This document shows, one piece after another, positions 61,724-64,000 of a DNA stretch of 64,000 nucleotides. The number at the start of each line of letters is the position of its first letter. Position 1 is the stretch's first letter. The position numbers and the translations under genes are program-made. This DNA is from JAPOUP01 sp965203255 (GTDB lineage: Bacteria > Pseudomonadota > Alphaproteobacteria > Rhodobacterales > Rhodobacteraceae). The DNA lies in assembly GCA_965203255.1 (NCBI GenBank), contig OZ241882.1, positions 3,534,001 through 3,598,000 of the forward strand, written 5' to 3'. The notes under the pieces are model-generated. The model searched no databases, was not told the DNA's origin, and saw only the letters and a list, made by a program, of their open reading frames with translations.

Positions 61724-64000
61724 ACGGTTTCGCGCCGACGCGGCGCTCGCTCCCCTCAAGGTCTTTCAGCGGCGCACGGTCGACTACGTCTTCGATCGGC
61801 TCTACGGCCAGGACGATCCTGTCCGCCAGTTCCTAGTCGCCGACGAAGTTGGCCTCGGCAAGACGATGGTGGCGCGCGGGGTCATCGCCTGCATGATCGA
61901 ACACCTGTGGGACAGCACCAAGCGGATCGACATCCTCTACATCTGCTCAAACCAGGCGATCGCCGCCCAGAACCTCAACCGGCTGAACGTCCTCGGACGG
62001 CGCGAGCTGGCCCTGCCGACCCGCATGACGCTCGTTCCCCTGCAACTGCGCGACCAGGCGGGCCTCGATGCCAACAAGGTGAACTTCATCAGCCTGACGC
62101 CGGGCACGACCTTCGACCTGCGCTCCGCGACGGGCGTGACCCAGGAACGCGCCTTGCTGTTCCATCTGCTGCGCGATCTCGTTACGCGCCCGCGCGGCCT
62201 GTACAACCTGTTGCAGGTCACGGCTGGCGTCGAGGGCTGGAACCGCGCCGTGGACAATCTCACCCTCGAAGGCGTCGACAAGCGCATCATCGAGCGTTTC
62301 CGCCGCGACGTGCAGGCGGATCGCGGCCTTTTCGAGGAACTCGATCGGGTTTGCGAACTCTTCCCGCGCCGCCGGGGCACCTATCCCGCAGAAATGACAA
62401 AGCCCCGCAACAGCCTGGTCGCCCGGCTCCGCGCCAAGCTGTCCCACGCATGCGTGGATGCGCTGCAACCCGACCTCATCATCATGGACGAGTTCCAGCG
62501 GTTCCGGGATCTGCTGCACGGCGACAGCGACGCGGCGATCCTCGCGCGCGAACTGTTCGACTACTCAGGAGGCGGCGGGAACGCCGCCCGCACCCTGCTG
62601 CTCTCCGCCACGCCCTACCGGATGCTCACGCTCGCCGGCGACGAGCCCGACGAAGGCGATCACTATCAGGATTTCCTTGAGACCCTGTGCTTCCTCTACG
62701 GGCGGGAAAGAGGGCCGGAGGTGGTGGCTACGCTGGCGCGCGAAATGCGCGCCTTCCGCGGCCTCCTACATGCCCTGCCGCAGTCACATGCCTCAGCGGT
62801 CGAGACGCGCCAGACCATCGAATGGCGCCTGCGCCGGGTGATCGCCCGAACCGAGCGGGTCGCATCCACGGTCGAGCGCGACTCCATGATGAGCGAGCCT
62901 CCCATCACGGTCTCGATCGCGCCCGCCGACCTCGCGCAGGCATCCGCCGTTTCCCAGGTGGCGCGCACGCTCGATGCGCCGGAGATCATCGAATACTGGA
63001 AGTCTTCGCCCTATCTGCTCAACTTCATGCGCCACTACAGCCTTAAGCGGCTGCTGGAAGACCAGGTCGACGCACCTTCGGCCGTGCTCCGCACCGCAGT
63101 CCAGGCGGCTCGACCGGCCATGCTCGATCACGACGCCATCGACGCCTATGCGCCGCTGGACCCGGCTAACGGCCGCATGTGCGCGATCATGGACGACATC
63201 TTCGGCCAACACCTGGAACAGAATCTCTGGATACCCGCCGCCATGCCCTATTACGGCGAGGCGCGAGCCGGGGCGCCGCTTACCAAGGCGCTGATATTTT
63301 CGTCCTGGTCCATGGTGCCCGACGCGGTCGCAGCCCTGCTGTCCTACGAAGCGGAACGGCGCATGGGCGTCGGCGAATCCGGCCGGCGCTATTTCGAGCA
63401 ACATCGCCTGCGCCCCTTGCAATTTCGTCAGGATCACGGCTGGCTCGCGGGTCTGCGCGCGCTGCTGCTGATCTATCCGTCGCCGGCGCTGGCCGAGCTG
63501 GCCGATCCGCTGGCGGTGTTCAGCGAAACGGGGGCCGCCTCGTCGCTGGAGGAAATGCGCTCCGCTGTGGGCGACCTCCTCAAGCCTGCCCTCGTTGCTT
63601 TGAAGGAAAGTGCGGTGTCGCATCAGGACGCGCACAGCGCCGAGTGGGCCGCCCCAGCCGTGATCGATGACCTGCTGGGAGCGCGATCCTGCGCCTGGCT
63701 GGAGACGCCCCACGGCATGCGCGCCCTGGCGAGCGAAGACGCCTTCCACGATCATGTCGCCGAACTGGCGGCAGCGGTGAAGACGCGCGACATTGGCCCT
63801 TCGTCCGAAGATGTTTCGGACCTACTGGTTGACGTCGCGCTCGGCAGTCCGGCCGTCTGCGCTCTTCGCGCACTCAAGCGGATCGCGCCCGAGCTGGCGT
63901 GGGATGACCCGCTCTTGCTCAGCGCCGCCGCTGAAGTCGCTTGGTCCTTCCGCACGCTGTTCAATCAGCATGACGCGGTCGCCTTGTTGCGGCGGGATAC
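61713..64000 (+). CDS. SNF2/DEAD-type helicase of block B (3' partial)
   Basis: At least 762 residues; the frame is open to the right edge. Motif I is FLVADEVGLGKTMVARGVIA near residue 48, motif II DLIIMDEFQRFRDLL near 260, motif III LLLSATPYRML near 293, and KALIFSSWSMVPDAVAALLS near 525 is motif IV. Acting with the nuclease and PLD-like proteins, it would remodel or translocate on DNA. Start ATG 61713 overlaps the PLD gene's restored stop, the same 11-base overlap as at the previous junction. The rest of the helicase C-domain lies outside the window. Confidence 0.88.
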   Translation, partial: MPNERFRADAALAPLKVFQRRTVDYVFDRLYGQDDPVRQFLVADEVGLGKTMVARGVIACMIEHLWDSTKRIDILYICSNQAIAAQNLNRLNVLGRRELALPTRMTLVPLQLRDQAGLDANKVNFISLTPGTTFDLRSATGVTQERALLFHLLRDLVTRPRGLYNLLQVTAGVEGWNRAVDNLTLEGVDKRIIERFRRDVQADRGLFEELDRVCELFPRRRGTYPAEMTKPRNSLVARLRAKLSHACVDALQPDLIIMDEFQRFRDLLHGDSDAAILARELFDYSGGGGNAARTLLLSATPYRMLTLAGDEPDEGDHYQDFLETLCFLYGRERGPEVVATLAREMRAFRGLLHALPQSHASAVETRQTIEWRLRRVIARTERVASTVERDSMMSEPPITVSIAPADLAQASAVSQVARTLDAPEIIEYWKSSPYLLNFMRHYSLKRLLEDQVDAPSAVLRTAVQAARPAMLDHDAIDAYAPLDPANGRMCAIMDDIFGQHLEQNLWIPAAMPYYGEARAGAPLTKALIFSSWSMVPDAVAALLSYEAERRMGVGESGRRYFEQHRLRPLQFRQDHGWLAGLRALLLIYPSPALAELADPLAVFSETGAASSLEEMRSAVGDLLKPALVALKESAVSHQDAHSAEWAAPAVIDDLLGARSCAWLETPHGMRALASEDAFHDHVAELAAAVKTRDIGPSSEDVSDLLVDVALGSPAVCALRALKRIAPELAWDDPLLLSAAAEVAWSFRTLFNQHDAVALLRRD

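Overview
The window comes from an alphaproteobacterium, very probably of the order Rhodobacterales. Three signs support this: the 16S rRNA sequence has the shortened Rhodobacterales pattern, the rRNA operon has the order 16S - tRNA-Ile - tRNA-Ala - 23S - 5S - tRNA-fMet, and ilvE, petP-petR, a histone-deacetylase-family gene, xseB and ispA stand together. The first half is core chromosome of moderate GC, with several gene-poor stretches and decayed sequence.

Core part (1-32.5 kb). FMN reductase tail, ilvE, petP-petR, deacetylase-like hydrolase, xseB-ispA (no dxs follows), an SDR epimerase, an IS30-type insertion with paired hairpins, a YCII-like protein, a methyltransferase, a membrane fatty acid hydroxylase and a class II aldolase. 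Then comes the circularly permuted ATP-grasp / alpha-E / transglutaminase trio, a 2.1 kb gene-poor stretch with a decayed TnpB, and a putative restriction-modification pair. After that come a GDSL hydrolase, a RbsD/FucU mutarotase and ribokinase, pyrF, clpB, msrP-msrQ and the rRNA operon.

At tRNA-fMet the character changes. A serine recombinase gene, read towards the rRNA operon, runs antisense into the 3' half of the tRNA. Everything from there to the window end looks like one integrated island: recombinase (frameshifted), a small companion ORF, a TacA/TacT-type toxin-antitoxin pair, an unknown protein with an XRE-ImmA/IrrE regulator-protease, and a 5'-truncated SRAP gene. Then come two large defence-type gene blocks transcribed away from each other.

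Block A (minus strand, 50.66 down to 38.47 kb) is: WYL regulator, SNF2 helicase with DUF3883, a 543-residue coiled-coil protein, a DUF1156 DNA methyltransferase and a HEPN-DUF499 ATPase. Block B (plus strand, 50.9 kb to beyond the end) is: AddB-like nuclease, AddA/UvrD-like helicase-nuclease, a DUF6361-type protein, a double-HKD phospholipase-D-like protein and a second SNF2-type helicase that leaves the window. A perfect 12-bp-arm palindrome overlapping a promoter lies between the blocks, so one WYL repressor may control both. I read this as a composite anti-mobile-element locus. It shares parts with DISARM/BREX-like systems, but I do not recognise its gene set as any named system. It is partly broken: a 1.73 kb IS with a 9-bp target duplication splits the AddB-like gene, the phospholipase-D gene and the recombinase each carry a frameshift, and the SRAP gene has lost its catalytic N-terminus.
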